A DNA stretch of 64,000 nt from Mycolicibacterium anyangense (GCF_010731855.1 NZ_AP022620.1:310001-374000); one strand, 5' to 3'; numbered from the stretch's first letter, positions 1 to 9,145 are shown. Notes: a model not told the origin generated them from the letters alone. Made by a program: numbers and translations.

Positions 1-342
1 GAGCGCCCGTACGTCCTGCTGCTGCCGACCTACGGCAAGGGCCGTGGCGACAGCCCGACCCTCGACGCCAAGGGGTACGTGCCCAAGCAGGTCATCGCGT
101 TCCTGAACAACCCGCACAATCGGTCCCTGATCCGCGGCGTGATCGGGGCCGGCAACACCCAATTCGGTGCCGAGTATTGCTTTGCGGCCACGTTGGTCGC
201 ACACAAGTGCAAGGTGCCGGTGCTACACCGCTTCGAAATGATGGGAACCGCAGAGGACGTGGAAGCCGTCCGTGCGGAACTGGCTGAATTCTGGAAGGAC
301 GAGGACACGTGCCACCAACGGTCACAGCTGCTGAGCCTGTAG
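1..342 (+). CDS. nrdI: NrdI, flavodoxin-like ribonucleotide reductase activator (5' end outside window)
   Basis: The frame is open from base 1 and ends at a TAG at 340-342, so only the C-terminal 113 codons are visible. The sequence carries the conserved NrdI core (LLLPTYGKG near the edge, later FLNNPHNR and GAGNTQFG). NrdI is the FMN protein that delivers the oxidant used to assemble the metal-tyrosyl radical cofactor of class Ib NrdF. It overlaps the next gene, nrdE, by 34 bases, and nrdF lies at 9.2 kb, so the class Ib system is complete in this window apart from the truncated end. A nrdH gene would be expected just upstream but is not visible. Confidence 0.93.
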   Translation, partial: ERPYVLLLPTYGKGRGDSPTLDAKGYVPKQVIAFLNNPHNRSLIRGVIGAGNTQFGAEYCFAATLVAHKCKVPVLHRFEMMGTAEDVEAVRAELAEFWKDEDTCHQRSQLLSL

Positions 343-2474
343 CCCCGACGCACGCGTTGCCGGGGGAGACTGACTACCACGCGCTCAACGCGATGCTGAA
401 TCTGTACGACAAAGACGGCAAGATTCAGTTCGACAAGGACGTTCTGGCGGCTCGCGAGTACTTCTTGCAGCACGTCAACCAGAACACCGTCTTCTTCCAC
501 AATCAGGACGAGAAGCTCGACTACCTGATCCAGAAGGATTACTACGAGCGCGAGGTGCTCGACCAGTACTCCCGCAATTTCGTCAAGACGCTGCTCGATC
601 GCGCCTACGCCAAGAAGTTCCGGTTCCCCACCTTCCTGGGCGCGTTCAAGTACTACACCTCCTACACGCTGAAGACCTTCGACGGGAAGCGCTACCTCGA
701 GCGCTTCGAAGACCGTGTGGTGATGGTGGCGCTGACGCTGGCCGCCGGTGACACGACCCTGGCCGAGAAGCTGGTCGACGAGATCATCGACGGCCGATTC
801 CAGCCGGCCACCCCGACCTTCCTCAACTCGGGCAAGAAGCAGCGCGGCGAACCGGTGAGTTGCTTCCTGCTGCGCATCGAGGACAACATGGAGTCCATCG
901 GTCGTTCGATCAACTCCGCGCTGCAGCTGTCCAAGCGCGGCGGCGGAGTGGCGTTGCTGCTCACCAACATTCGTGAGCACGGCGCCCCGATCAAGAACAT
1001 CGAGAACCAGAGCTCGGGCGTCATCCCGATCATGAAGCTGCTGGAAGACTCGTTCTCCTACGCCAACCAGCTCGGTGCCCGCCAGGGTGCCGGTGCGGTC
1101 TACCTGCACGCGCATCACCCCGACATCTACCGCTTCCTGGACACCAAGCGGGAGAACGCCGATGAGAAGATCCGCATCAAGACGCTCTCGCTGGGTGTGG
1201 TGATTCCCGACATCACGTTCGAGCTGGCGAAGAAGAACGAGGACATGTACCTGTTCTCGCCGTATGACGTCGAGCGCGTGTATGGCGTTCCGTTCGCCGA
1301 CATCTCGGTCACCGAGAAGTACCACGAGATGGTCGACGACGCCCGGATCCGCAAGACCAAGATCAAGGCCCGCGAGTTCTTCCAGACGCTGGCCGAGCTG
1401 CAGTTCGAATCGGGCTACCCCTACATCATGTTCGAGGACACGGTGAACCGGGCCAACCCGATCGAGGGCAAGATCACCCACAGCAACCTGTGCTCGGAGA
1501 TCCTGCAGGTGTCGACGCCCTCGTTGTTCAACGAGGACCTGTCGTATGCCAAGGTGGGCAAGGACATCTCCTGCAACCTGGGCTCACTGAACATCGCCAA
1601 GGCCATGGATTCGCCGGACTTCGCGCAGACCATCGAGGTGGCCATTCGCGGCCTGACCGCGGTGAGCGACCAGACACACATCTGGTCGGTGCCGTCGATC
1701 GAACAGGGCAACAACGACTCTCATGCCATCGGGCTCGGGCAGATGAACCTGCACGGATACCTTGCGCGGGAACGGATCTTCTACGGATCCGAAGAAGGTA
1801 TCGACTTCACCAACATCTACTTCTACACGGTGCTGTATCACGCGCTGCGGGCGTCGAACAAGATCGCCATCGAGCGCGGCTCAGCGTTCAAGGGCTTCGA
1901 GAAGTCGAAGTACGCCAGTGGTGAGTTCTTCGACAAGTACACCGAGCAGGTGTGGGAGCCGGCCACCGAGAAGGTGCGCCAACTGTTCGCCGACGCCGGG
2001 ATCCGTATCCCCAATCAGGACGACTGGCTGCGGCTGAAGGAGTCGGTGCAGAAGCACGGCATCTACAACCAGAACCTGCAGGCGGTTCCGCCGACGGGCT
2101 CGATCTCCTACATCAACCACTCCACCAGCTCGATCCACCCGGTGGCGTCCAAGGTCGAGATCCGCAAGGAAGGCAAGATCGGCCGCGTCTACTACCCGGC
2201 GCCCTACATGACTAACGACAACCTGGAGTACTACCAGGACGCGTACGAGATCGGCTACGAGAAGATCATCGACACGTATGCCGCGGCCACTCAGCATGTG
2301 GACCAGGGGCTTTCGCTGACCTTGTTCTTCAAGGACACCGCCGACACCCGCGAGGTCAACAAGGCGCAGATCTACGCCTGGCGCAAGGGAATCAAGACGC
2401 TCTACTACATCCGGCTTCGCCAGATGGCGCTGGAGGGGACTGAAGTGGAGGGTTGCGTCAGCTGCATGCTGTAA
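309..2474 (+). CDS. nrdE: Class Ib ribonucleoside-diphosphate reductase large (alpha) subunit
   Basis: A 721-residue protein, close to the usual NrdE length. It reduces ribonucleoside diphosphates to deoxyribonucleotides in the cytoplasm. Visible hallmarks are the active-site cysteine regions ([11 protein letters not shown] and NLCSEI), the radical-transfer tyrosine pair (TLYYIRLRQ) and the C-terminal redox motif GCVSCML, which is re-reduced by NrdH/thioredoxin. It lacks the extra N-terminal ATP-cone of class Ia enzymes, as expected for Ib. The GTG start at 309 lies inside the end of nrdI, indicating coupled translation. A hairpin terminator follows at 2501-2525. The partner NrdF is encoded about 6.8 kb downstream, not adjacent, as in other mycobacteria. 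Confidence 0.97.
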   Translation: MPPTVTAAEPVAPTHALPGETDYHALNAMLNLYDKDGKIQFDKDVLAAREYFLQHVNQNTVFFHNQDEKLDYLIQKDYYEREVLDQYSRNFVKTLLDRAYAKKFRFPTFLGAFKYYTSYTLKTFDGKRYLERFEDRVVMVALTLAAGDTTLAEKLVDEIIDGRFQPATPTFLNSGKKQRGEPVSCFLLRIEDNMESIGRSINSALQLSKRGGGVALLLTNIREHGAPIKNIENQSSGVIPIMKLLEDSFSYANQLGARQGAGAVYLHAHHPDIYRFLDTKRENADEKIRIKTLSLGVVIPDITFELAKKNEDMYLFSPYDVERVYGVPFADISVTEKYHEMVDDARIRKTKIKAREFFQTLAELQFESGYPYIMFEDTVNRANPIEGKITHSNLCSEILQVSTPSLFNEDLSYAKVGKDISCNLGSLNIAKAMDSPDFAQTIEVAIRGLTAVSDQTHIWSVPSIEQGNNDSHAIGLGQMNLHGYLARERIFYGSEEGIDFTNIYFYTVLYHALRASNKIAIERGSAFKGFEKSKYASGEFFDKYTEQVWEPATEKVRQLFADAGIRIPNQDDWLRLKESVQKHGIYNQNLQAVPPTGSISYINHSTSSIHPVASKVEIRKEGKIGRVYYPAPYMTNDNLEYYQDAYEIGYEKIIDTYAAATQHVDQGLSLTLFFKDTADTREVNKAQIYAWRKGIKTLYYIRLRQMALEGTEVEGCVSCML

Positions 2475-2500
2475 GCTGACCTAAGTAAGTCGACGAATAA

Positions 2501-2525
2501 GGCCAGGGATACGCCATCCCTGGCC
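2501..2525 (+). terminator. Hairpin terminator after nrdE
   Basis: A perfect 10-bp inverted repeat (GGCCAGGGAT / ATCCCTGGCC) with a 5-base loop lies 27 bases after the nrdE stop codon. It is followed by a weak T stretch (TCATTCG). It probably ends the nrdIE transcript. The T-tract is poor, as is common in mycobacteria, so the efficiency of termination is uncertain. Confidence 0.65.
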
Positions 2526-2608
2526 TCATTCGTGTGGGACGGGCGCGTGGTGCGTTGACACAGAACTGAGATCGAGAATTCCGCGAATTGTTCGCTCTCA
2601 GTTCTGGT

Positions 2609-3097
2609 TCAACGTTCCGCTTGCTTGCCACAGAGTAGATAACCGAGCGCCCCGGCGAGAATCGCGAACTTGATCGAGGCTGCGACGTGGGCACGGCGCG
2701 CGTTCAACGCGATGTCTCGCCGGTCGAGGACACGGATCAGCGCAACTCCCTCGACCGCATCGCCTGCCACCGCAACGGCGGCCAGGGCTGGTAGCCATGC
2801 TGGGTGACCGCGACGTCGACGGCGACGGTCGATCAGCAGGCCCAACAGAATTCCGTAACTGGTCATGTATCCGAAGTCGAGCCACATGGACTGACGCGCT
2901 GCGCGTTGCCCAGTTTCGCCCCACTGAGCCATGATGGCCTCGGCTTTGGCGGCGGTGCCGGCCAGTTCGAACGGGATGATTCCTGGACCGCCGGTCGCCT
3001 GCATCTGACGATCCAGTCGAAGCATCACCGCCGAGTAGGTCACGTAGCCTACGGTGGCTACCGCGATCCGGTTCCTGCACACAAAGCCCATGGGCAT
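2609..3097 (-). CDS. Small four-helix membrane protein, unknown function
   Basis: A 162-residue protein on the strand opposite to nrdE. Hydropathy by eye suggests four membrane segments: around residues 11-27, 70-88, 100-120 and 140-155. Arg-rich cytoplasmic loops are visible (a run of five Arg after the second segment). No catalytic motif was recognised. Two in-frame ATGs (3097 and 3091) are possible starts. It sits between the nrdE terminator and a divergent dioxygenase gene. The rest of the M. tuberculosis backbone does not place a gene here, so it belongs to the lineage-specific insertion between nrdE and the TetR gene. The membrane location is well supported; the function is not known. 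Confidence 0.7.
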   Translation of the reverse strand: MPMGFVCRNRIAVATVGYVTYSAVMLRLDRQMQATGGPGIIPFELAGTAAKAEAIMAQWGETGQRAARQSMWLDFGYMTSYGILLGLLIDRRRRRRGHPAWLPALAAVAVAGDAVEGVALIRVLDRRDIALNARRAHVAASIKFAILAGALGYLLCGKQAER

Positions 3098-3175
3098 AGC
3101 CGTCAGCCTATCGGCGTAACGGGTGCGTGACGCTGTTTTACCTGGTCAACACACGTTGTCGAGATACTGGCTGAC

Positions 3176-4063
3176 ATGACCGAGTTGACGCATGTTCCGG
3201 CCACCACATCGGCGGCCGACCTCGCCGACCATCTGCGCCGCGACGGTTACGTCATCATCGACAACCTGGTCCCAGAGTCGTTGATGGACAGCATCACTGA
3301 TGAACTATGCCCCTATCTGGATTCCAGCCCGACGGGCTACAACGCGATGATCGGTACCAAGACCCGGCGTACCGGTGCGCTTGTCGCCCGCTCACCGGCA
3401 TGTCGCACGCTGATCCAGAACCCCACCATCCTCGGTGTATGCCAGGACTTCCTGGGGCACGCCAGTACGTTCCAGCTGATGCTGACCCAGGTGATCTCGA
3501 TCGAACCCGGTGAGTCGGACCAGGCATTGCATCGCGACCAAAACGCCTTCGACTTCTATCCCTTTCCCGACGACTACCACGTGCAGTGCAACACGCTGTG
3601 GGCGATGACGGACTACACCGCCGAGATGGGGGCCACCCGGGTGGTGCCGGGCAGCCAGATTGGCGACCAGAAGCCCACCGACTACGCCGACGACGAATGC
3701 CTGCAGGCCGAGATGTCGCGCGGCTCGGTGCTGCTCTACACCGGCAAGATCGTCCACAGCGGCGCCGCAAACCGCAGTCACACGGTGCGCCGCGCGATCA
3801 ACGTCAACTACTGCGTCGGATGGGTGCGTCAGGAGGAGAACCAATTCCTCTCGGTGCCAACGGAAGTCGCTCGCACACTCGACGACGACCTGCTGAAGCT
3901 GATCGGCTATCAGGAGGGCGCGTGGGCTATGGGGTACTTCCGCGACTTCGAGGACCCGCTGCGCGCCATCCGCGGTGACGCCGTCGGCTACGGCTTCGAC
4001 GCGGCCAAGCTCACCGGCAATGCCAGCGCGGCTTACGCAGACCAGATCACGCACAGCCAGTGA
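3176..4063 (+). CDS. Phytanoyl-CoA dioxygenase (PhyH) family Fe(II)/2-oxoglutarate enzyme
   Basis: A 295-residue protein with the PhyH fold signature. The iron ligands are visible as an HxD pair in ALHRDQNAF (His and Asp about residues 120-122) and a distal His in KIVHSGAANRS, followed by the Arg expected to bind 2-oxoglutarate. Enzymes of this family hydroxylate CoA esters, small acids or secondary metabolites. The substrate here cannot be told from sequence. The start ATG at 3176 follows a spacer divergent from the membrane protein gene. The next gene downstream is also a non-heme dioxygenase, though of an unrelated fold, which may point to a shared aromatic or lipid substrate. No CoA-ligase or transporter is adjacent. 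Confidence 0.85.
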   Translation: MTELTHVPATTSAADLADHLRRDGYVIIDNLVPESLMDSITDELCPYLDSSPTGYNAMIGTKTRRTGALVARSPACRTLIQNPTILGVCQDFLGHASTFQLMLTQVISIEPGESDQALHRDQNAFDFYPFPDDYHVQCNTLWAMTDYTAEMGATRVVPGSQIGDQKPTDYADDECLQAEMSRGSVLLYTGKIVHSGAANRSHTVRRAINVNYCVGWVRQEENQFLSVPTEVARTLDDDLLKLIGYQEGAWAMGYFRDFEDPLRAIRGDAVGYGFDAAKLTGNASAAYADQITHSQ

Positions 4064-4113
4064 TCTGCGTGACGTAACTGGCCACTGGTGGCCGACAGCG
4101 GTTAACTGAACGG

Positions 4114-4902
4114 ATGACCGCCGTGATGCCCGCTGCGTTCATCGGCCACGGCAGCCCGATGAACGCCCTGGAGACCAACCGCTACACCCAGGCGTGGCAC
4201 GCGTTCGGGCAGTCGGTACTTGGGTCGCACGGCGCACCGCGAGCCATCCTGGCGATCAGCGCGCACTGGTACATCAACGCCACCGCCGTCACCGCGATGG
4301 CCCGTCCCCGCACCATTCACGACTTCTACGGCTTCCCGCCAGAGCTCTTCGAGATGCAATACCCCGCACCGGGTCTGCCGGAGCTCGCCGACGAGATCGC
4401 CGACGTGGTCCAGCCCACCTGGGTGGGCGCCGACGTCGACAGCTGGGGTATCGACCACGGCACCTGGTCGGTGCTGGCGCACGCCTTCCCGGATCACTCG
4501 GTGCCGGTGGTGCAGCTGTCGATCAATGCCTACAAGTCATTGGACTACCACCTCGAACTCGGTGCCAAGTTGGCGCCGCTGCGCGCACGCGGCGTCCTGA
4601 TCGTCGGTAGCGGAAACGTGGTGCACAATCTCGGTGCGATGCAACCGTCGATGGGGGAGTTGGGTTTCGACTGGGCTCAGCGGTTCGACGACGTCGCTCG
4701 CGCTCAGATCCTCGATGACCCCGCGCAGGCGGCCCGCCTGCAGGGCGACGCCGACTACCGGGCTGCCGCACCCACCCCGGATCACTTCATCCCGCTGCTG
4801 TACTTCGCCGGCCTCGCCGCCGCGCAGGACGACACCGCCACGGTGCTCACTGACGGCTGCGAGTGGGGCTCACTGTCGATGACGTCGTACGCCCTGAGCT
4901 GA
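4114..4902 (+). CDS. DODA-type class III extradiol ring-cleavage dioxygenase
   Basis: A 262-residue protein of the 4,5-DOPA-extradiol-dioxygenase (YgiD-like) family. The metal-binding histidines expected for the family are visible in AFIGHGSP, ISAHWYIN and GNVVHNLG, and a further conserved stretch reads WGIDHGTW. These enzymes bind a single Fe(II) or Zn and open catechol rings, but many bacterial homologues have no proven substrate. It is encoded 50 bases after the PhyH gene on the same strand; a short GGCCAC/GTGGCC hairpin lies in the gap. It is convergent with the gene that ends at 4909. The family assignment is secure; the substrate is open. Confidence 0.88.
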   Translation: MTAVMPAAFIGHGSPMNALETNRYTQAWHAFGQSVLGSHGAPRAILAISAHWYINATAVTAMARPRTIHDFYGFPPELFEMQYPAPGLPELADEIADVVQPTWVGADVDSWGIDHGTWSVLAHAFPDHSVPVVQLSINAYKSLDYHLELGAKLAPLRARGVLIVGSGNVVHNLGAMQPSMGELGFDWAQRFDDVARAQILDDPAQAARLQGDADYRAAAPTPDHFIPLLYFAGLAAAQDDTATVLTDGCEWGSLSMTSYALS

Positions 4903-4908
4903 CGGCAG

Positions 4909-5406
4909 TCAGCCCAGCAGCTCGGACCAGAACGGCACAACCTTCTCAGCTTGTCCGCCCTCGCCCTCGATATAGGCCAAAAGATCTGCGGCGCAGCACT
5001 TTACCTCGGATTGATAGACTGAGAGCACGGGATTGCCGGAGCTGCCATGACCGGAAGGCAGATAGCAGTTCCCGTGTACCGGCACCAGTTGCGGCACCCG
5101 CTCGAGCTGATAGCGCGCGCTGCGCAACGCGTCTTTCATCCGCGCCGGCCGCACACCCCATCCCTCGAACCAGAAATCGCGCCACTCGACGGCGAACAGG
5201 ATTCCCTCGGCCGGCAACTGCAGCCGCTGCTGCAGAGTCCGCCGCGGCGCATTCCGCCAATCGGGCCAGGAGTCCCCGAGCGGCAGGCCAGCTGACAGAA
5301 ACGCCCGATGGTCGTCGGCGAACTCGAAACCGAACTCGGCTTCGATGCCCGTGAACTCGGCGTCGGTGAGTCCCGGGGTCAGCGTCTCGCCGCGGTCACC
5401 GAGCAT
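4909..5406 (-). CDS. SMI1/KNR4 (SUKH)-like protein
   Basis: A 165-residue protein with the SMI1/KNR4 pattern: an N-terminal LTDAEFTGIEAEFGFEF segment, followed by a HRAFLSAGLPLG turn and a central W-rich part (SWPDWRNAP, WRDFWFEGWG). In other bacteria SUKH proteins often act as immunity proteins against toxins, but stand-alone SMI1/KNR4 homologues of unknown role are also common in actinobacteria. No toxin gene is next to it. The ATG at 5406 lies 9 bases after the stop of the flavoprotein gene, so the two are probably co-transcribed. The family call is by motif only. Confidence 0.72.
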   Translation of the reverse strand: MLGDRGETLTPGLTDAEFTGIEAEFGFEFADDHRAFLSAGLPLGDSWPDWRNAPRRTLQQRLQLPAEGILFAVEWRDFWFEGWGVRPARMKDALRSARYQLERVPQLVPVHGNCYLPSGHGSSGNPVLSVYQSEVKCCAADLLAYIEGEGGQAEKVVPFWSELLG

Positions 5407-5415
5407 GTGTGCGGT

Positions 5416-6594
5416 TTAGGTGTGCGACGGGCTCTGCTGCTTCTTGTACAGCGACTTCAACAGGAAATCGCGAAAGGTGTGGTTGTCGAGCAGCTTCAGG
5501 CCCGTCCCGGCGACCTGGGGGTAGCCGGCCAGCTTGTTGAAGAAGCGGCCGCGCTTGTACTCCCGGCCCCAGGCGGCTTCCATCCGCAGCTGGTAGTTGG
5601 TGAAGTCGTCGGGTCCGCCGTTCTCCAGCGCAGCGATCGCGCACTCGCCGGCGGCCAAGCCGGACTCCAGAGCCTTGGAGATGCCCGCGCCGGACACCGG
5701 TTTGCCCGCGCCCAGCGAGTCGCCGGTGAACAGCACTCCCGGACGCCACGGCGGCCACGCGGTGAAGCCCATCGGCAATCGCCAGGCCCGCACGGTCTTG
5801 TTCTTCTTCAACTCCTCGACCGAGGGCAGCTCCCACTCGCGCGGCAGGCTGGCCAGGAAGTCGCCGAAGAAGTGGGTGGCGTTGATCGACTGCCAGTTCT
5901 TGTAGCTGTTGACGTAGCCGAGGCCGATGTTGAACCGGCCGCCACCCATCGGGAAGATCCAGCCGTAGCCGGGCAGCTGGTCCCCCTGGAACAGCAGCTT
6001 GAGGTAGATCTCGAAGCGGTCGGAATCCGGCCGGTTGGCATGCATCTCCGAGCGGATCGCGATCGCGGAGTAGCCGTTGTAGTCCGAGTCGATCTTCAGC
6101 GCGCGCTTGATGGGGGAGTAGGCGCCGTCGGCCGCGATAACCGCGTCGCCGAGGACTTTCTCTCCGCTCTTGAGGACGACACCGACGACGCGGCCCCGCT
6201 CGTCGAATTCCGGCCCGGCGACCTCGGCGCCCTGGCGGACGACGGCGCCCGCGGACTCGGCGTGCTTGAGCAGCAGCGTGTCCAGTTCAGTGCGGCTGGC
6301 GGTGTGCCCGTGATCGGGCATACCGGGGCGCTTGGGGAACGACAGATCCCATTCCGACGGCGAATACACCGTCACGCCGCTGATGCGGTGGAACTGCGAC
6401 ACCTCGTGGGCCAGGCCCATCTTCTGCAGGTAGCTGACGGCGCGGGCGGTCAGGCCGTCGCCGCAGGGTTTGTCTCGGGGAAACTCGGCCTTGTCCAAGA
6501 CCACCACTTTGGCGCCGGTCTGCGCGGCCTGCCACGCAGCGGCAGATCCCGACGGACCGCCGCCGGCAATCACCAGGTCGAATCGCTCGGTCAC
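5416..6594 (-). CDS. Geranylgeranyl-reductase-family FAD oxidoreductase
   Basis: A 392-residue flavoprotein. It starts at a GTG at 6594, chosen because the family begins directly with the dinucleotide-binding strand (TERFDLVIAGGGPSG). The GxGxxG-type FAD motif is at residues 11-16, the DKPCGDGLTARA motif is typical of geranylgeranyl reductases, and a second FAD-binding GD motif reads GDSLGAGKPVSGAG. The family includes mycobacterial MenJ, which saturates one isoprene unit of menaquinone. However, the second GD motif here differs from the usual GDAAG..NPFNGEG, so this looks like a paralogue with another polyprenyl or lipid substrate. It is divergent from the TetR gene. Confidence 0.87.
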   Translation of the reverse strand: MTERFDLVIAGGGPSGSAAAWQAAQTGAKVVVLDKAEFPRDKPCGDGLTARAVSYLQKMGLAHEVSQFHRISGVTVYSPSEWDLSFPKRPGMPDHGHTASRTELDTLLLKHAESAGAVVRQGAEVAGPEFDERGRVVGVVLKSGEKVLGDAVIAADGAYSPIKRALKIDSDYNGYSAIAIRSEMHANRPDSDRFEIYLKLLFQGDQLPGYGWIFPMGGGRFNIGLGYVNSYKNWQSINATHFFGDFLASLPREWELPSVEELKKNKTVRAWRLPMGFTAWPPWRPGVLFTGDSLGAGKPVSGAGISKALESGLAAGECAIAALENGGPDDFTNYQLRMEAAWGREYKRGRFFNKLAGYPQVAGTGLKLLDNHTFRDFLLKSLYKKQQSPSHT

Positions 6595-6720
6595 AACTCC
6601 CCGTCTCACTATTTGGCCCGACTCGTCCGATGCTAGCCGAGACCGGTGAACTGCTCGCGCGGGGAAAGCCCGCCCAATGCGGACGAAATGGTGACCTCGC
6701 AAACAGTCTGTCCTGGTCAG

Positions 6721-6736
6721 CCGATACCTGCGGGTA
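6721..6736. promoter_or_regulatory. Candidate operator before TetR gene (copy 1 of shared motif)
   Basis: The sequence CCGATACCTGCGGGTA lies 11 bases before the TetR start codon, preceded by AG. A near copy (AGCCGATACCGGCGGTAT) sits before the monooxygenase gene at 7499-7514. The core is an inverted repeat (TACC....GGTA). A motif shared by the regulator and its downstream gene suggests autoregulation. This is inferred from the repeat alone. Confidence 0.5.
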
Positions 6737-6747
6737 CAGTGCATGAC

Positions 6748-7485
6748 GTGCGCAGAGTGACACGATCGCGGCCGGGGGGCGATTCGGGCAAGGTCGACGC
6801 GCGCAGCGAACGCTGGCGTGAGCACCGCAAGAAGGTGCGTGCCGAGATCGTCGACGCCTCCTTCCGGGCCATCGACAAGCGCGGCCCCGAGGTCAGCCTG
6901 CGTGAGATCGCCGAGGAAGCCGGCACCGCGAAGCCGAAGATCTACCGGCATTTCAAAGACAAGTCCGATCTGTTCGCCGCGATCGGCGCCCGGCTGCGCG
7001 ACATGCTGTGGGCCGCGATCTTCCCGAACGTCAACTTCGCCACCGATCCGGTCCGTGAGGTGGCGCATCGCAGTGTCGCGGAGTACGTGAACCTGGTCGA
7101 CCAGCATCCCAACGTGCTGCGGTTCATGCTGCAGGGCCGTTTCCCCGAGCAGTCCGAGTCGACGGTGCGGGCGCTGAACGAGGGGCGCGAGATCACCATG
7201 GGCATCGCCGAGATGTTCAACCACGAGCTACGGGAAATGGAGCTCGACCCGGCGGCGCTGCAGTTGGCCGCCGCGGCGACCTTCGGTTCGGCGTCGGCGG
7301 CTACCGATTGGTGGCTGGGCCCGGAGCCGTCGAGTCCTCGCCGTATGCCGTCGGAGGATTTCGTCAATCATCTGACCACGATCATGCTGGGCACCATCAA
7401 CGGCACCGCCGAGCTGTTGGGGATCGAACTCGACCAGAACAGGCCCATCCGCGACGCGGTACCGCGCCGCGCGGCCGTCAGCTGA
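6748..7485 (+). CDS. TetR-family transcriptional regulator (Rv3050c type)
   Basis: A 245-residue regulator. The GTG at 6748 gives a length and N-terminus (VRRVTRSRPGG) like the M. tuberculosis counterpart next to nrdE; longer upstream starts exist (6739, 6646). The helix-turn-helix lies at about residues 35-60, with the typical VSLREIAEEAGTAKPKIYRHF pattern split across the recognition helix. The C-terminal half is a ligand-binding domain of unknown ligand. It lies immediately upstream of the Baeyer-Villiger-like monooxygenase gene, and both are preceded by the same GATACC-type motif. It therefore probably represses itself and the monooxygenase, in the manner of EthR and EthA. Confidence 0.9.
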   Translation: MRRVTRSRPGGDSGKVDARSERWREHRKKVRAEIVDASFRAIDKRGPEVSLREIAEEAGTAKPKIYRHFKDKSDLFAAIGARLRDMLWAAIFPNVNFATDPVREVAHRSVAEYVNLVDQHPNVLRFMLQGRFPEQSESTVRALNEGREITMGIAEMFNHELREMELDPAALQLAAAATFGSASAATDWWLGPEPSSPRRMPSEDFVNHLTTIMLGTINGTAELLGIELDQNRPIRDAVPRRAAVS

Positions 7486-7498
7486 CCCACACCCTTAG

Positions 7499-7514
7499 CC
7501 GATACCGGCGGTAT
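7499..7514. promoter_or_regulatory. Candidate operator before monooxygenase gene (copy 2 of shared motif)
   Basis: CCGATACCGGCGGTAT contains a perfect inverted repeat ATACC-GGC-GGTAT at 7502-7514. It ends 16 bases before the monooxygenase ATG, placing it over the likely promoter or leader. It shares the ten bases AGCCGATACC, and the GCGG that follows, with the site before the TetR gene at 6721. The position suits a repressor site. Confidence 0.55.
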
Positions 7515-7530
7515 TGGGTACTTTGGTGGG

Positions 7531-9081
7531 ATGACCGTCGTCGCCCCGCAGGATTCCGCCGCGTCCACCGCCGCGCCGGTGCACACTCGCGCGCTCGTCA
7601 TCGGTACCGGGTTCTCCGGGTTGGGGATGGGTATCGAACTGCAGCGCCGGGGCGTCGACTTCCTGATCCTGGAGAAGGCCGACGGGATCGGCGGCACCTG
7701 GCGCGACAACACCTACCCGGGGTGCGCGTGTGACATCCCGGCACATCTCTATTCGTTCTCCTTCGAGCCGAAGGCGGACTGGAGCCACATGTGGTCCTTC
7801 CAGCCCGAGATCCTGGCCTATCTGGAAGGCGTCACAGACAAGTACGGACTGCGCCGCTACATCCGTTTCGGCGCCCACGTCGACCGGGCGCATTGGGATG
7901 AGGCCGAGTACCGCTGGCACGTCTTCACGAAGGACGGTCAGGAATATGTCGCACAGTTCCTCATTTCCGGTGCCGGCGCCCTGCACATCCCGTCGATTCC
8001 CGACATCGACGGTCTCGACGAGTTCGGTGGTGCGGCCTTTCACTCCGCGCAGTGGGACCACAGCGTCGACCTGACCGGCAAGCGCGTTGCCGTCGTCGGG
8101 ACCGGCGCCAGCGCCATCCAGATCGTGCCGCAGATCGTCGACCAGGTCGGCCAGCTGCAGCTCTACCAGCGCACTCCGGCGTGGGTACTGCCGCGCAGCA
8201 ACGACGCGATCCCGGCCCGGCTGCGTGCGGCCTTCGCCACGGTGCCCGGAACCCGCGCGGCGCTGCGGACCGGCATCTACTGGTTCCAGGAGGCGCTCGG
8301 TTTTGCGATGACCAAGCGGCCCGAACTACTCACCCTCGGCGAGCTGGCCGGCAAGTGGAACATCCGCCACCAGGTCCGTGATCCGGAGCTGCGCCGCAGG
8401 CTCACTCCGAACTACCGGGTCGGCTGTAAGCGGGTGTTGTTCTCCGACAAGTACTTCCGGGCTATTGACCGGCCCAGGTCCGAGCTGGTGACCGACCGGA
8501 TCGCCCGCATCACCGCGGACGGGATCGTCACCGCCGACGGCGTCGAGCGAGCGGTCGACGTCATCGTGTTCGCCACCGGCTTCCACGTCACCGACTCCTA
8601 CACCTACGTCGACGTCAAGGGGCCCGGCGGCGAGGATCTGGTGGATCGGTGGAACACCGAGGGCGTGCAGGCACACCGCGGCATCGCGGTGGCCGACATG
8701 CCGAACCTGTTCTTCCTGTTGGGACCGAACACCGGGCTGGGGCACAACTCGGTGGTGTTCATGATCGAGTCGCAGATCGGCTATGTCGGGCAGGCGATCG
8801 CCGCTGTCGACAAGGCCGGCGCTCAGGCGCTGGCGCCGACGCGCGCGGCCCAAGATGCGTTCAACGACGAACTGCACCAAGCGCTGGAGCGCTCGGTGTG
8901 GAACACCGGCGGTTGTAGCAGCTGGTACCTCGACGAGCACGGCAAGAACCGCACGCTGTGGAGCGGGATGACGTGGCAGTACTGGCTGGCGACGCGTTCG
9001 CTCAAACGATCGGAATACCGGTTCTCCGGGGTGGGCCGACGGCGGCGGTTCGGGCTACGGCGGCGGGCCGCGGCGAACTGA
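7531..9081 (+). CDS. FAD-dependent Baeyer-Villiger-type monooxygenase (Rv3049c type)
   Basis: A 516-residue cytoplasmic flavoprotein. Residues 25-30 (GTGFSG) form the FAD Rossmann motif, 190-195 (GTGASA) the NADPH motif, and residues 165-176 (FGGAAFHSAQWD) the Baeyer-Villiger fingerprint FxGxxxHxxxW. The final Pro of the classical fingerprint is replaced by Asp, as in several mycobacterial members. A second GTW pair (GIGGTWRDNTYPG) is also typical. It oxygenates ketones or thio-compounds; the M. tuberculosis family includes EthA, which activates ethionamide. The preceding TetR gene and the shared operator motif suggest substrate-inducible expression. The physiological substrate is unknown. 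Confidence 0.92.
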   Translation: MTVVAPQDSAASTAAPVHTRALVIGTGFSGLGMGIELQRRGVDFLILEKADGIGGTWRDNTYPGCACDIPAHLYSFSFEPKADWSHMWSFQPEILAYLEGVTDKYGLRRYIRFGAHVDRAHWDEAEYRWHVFTKDGQEYVAQFLISGAGALHIPSIPDIDGLDEFGGAAFHSAQWDHSVDLTGKRVAVVGTGASAIQIVPQIVDQVGQLQLYQRTPAWVLPRSNDAIPARLRAAFATVPGTRAALRTGIYWFQEALGFAMTKRPELLTLGELAGKWNIRHQVRDPELRRRLTPNYRVGCKRVLFSDKYFRAIDRPRSELVTDRIARITADGIVTADGVERAVDVIVFATGFHVTDSYTYVDVKGPGGEDLVDRWNTEGVQAHRGIAVADMPNLFFLLGPNTGLGHNSVVFMIESQIGYVGQAIAAVDKAGAQALAPTRAAQDAFNDELHQALERSVWNTGGCSSWYLDEHGKNRTLWSGMTWQYWLATRSLKRSEYRFSGVGRRRRFGLRRRAAAN

Positions 9082-9145
9082 GCCACCCCGACACGCCGAG
9101 TGTCGTCGCGGCGGGCTGCCGACCTGTGCGTTCGAGATCGGCGAA

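Noticed and set aside
30..1481. A 483-codon minus-strand frame over nrdI/nrdE
   Set aside because: Shadow frame; no start signal and no recognisable domain.
4080..4093. GGCCAC-TG-GTGGCC hairpin between the PhyH and DODA genes as a terminator
   Set aside because: Only 6-bp arms, no T-tract and genes 50 bases apart; could be chance in high-GC sequence.
4909..5406. SMI1/KNR4-like gene as part of a toxin-immunity system
   Set aside because: No polymorphic toxin or secretion gene lies nearby; the flavoprotein partner does not fit such a system.
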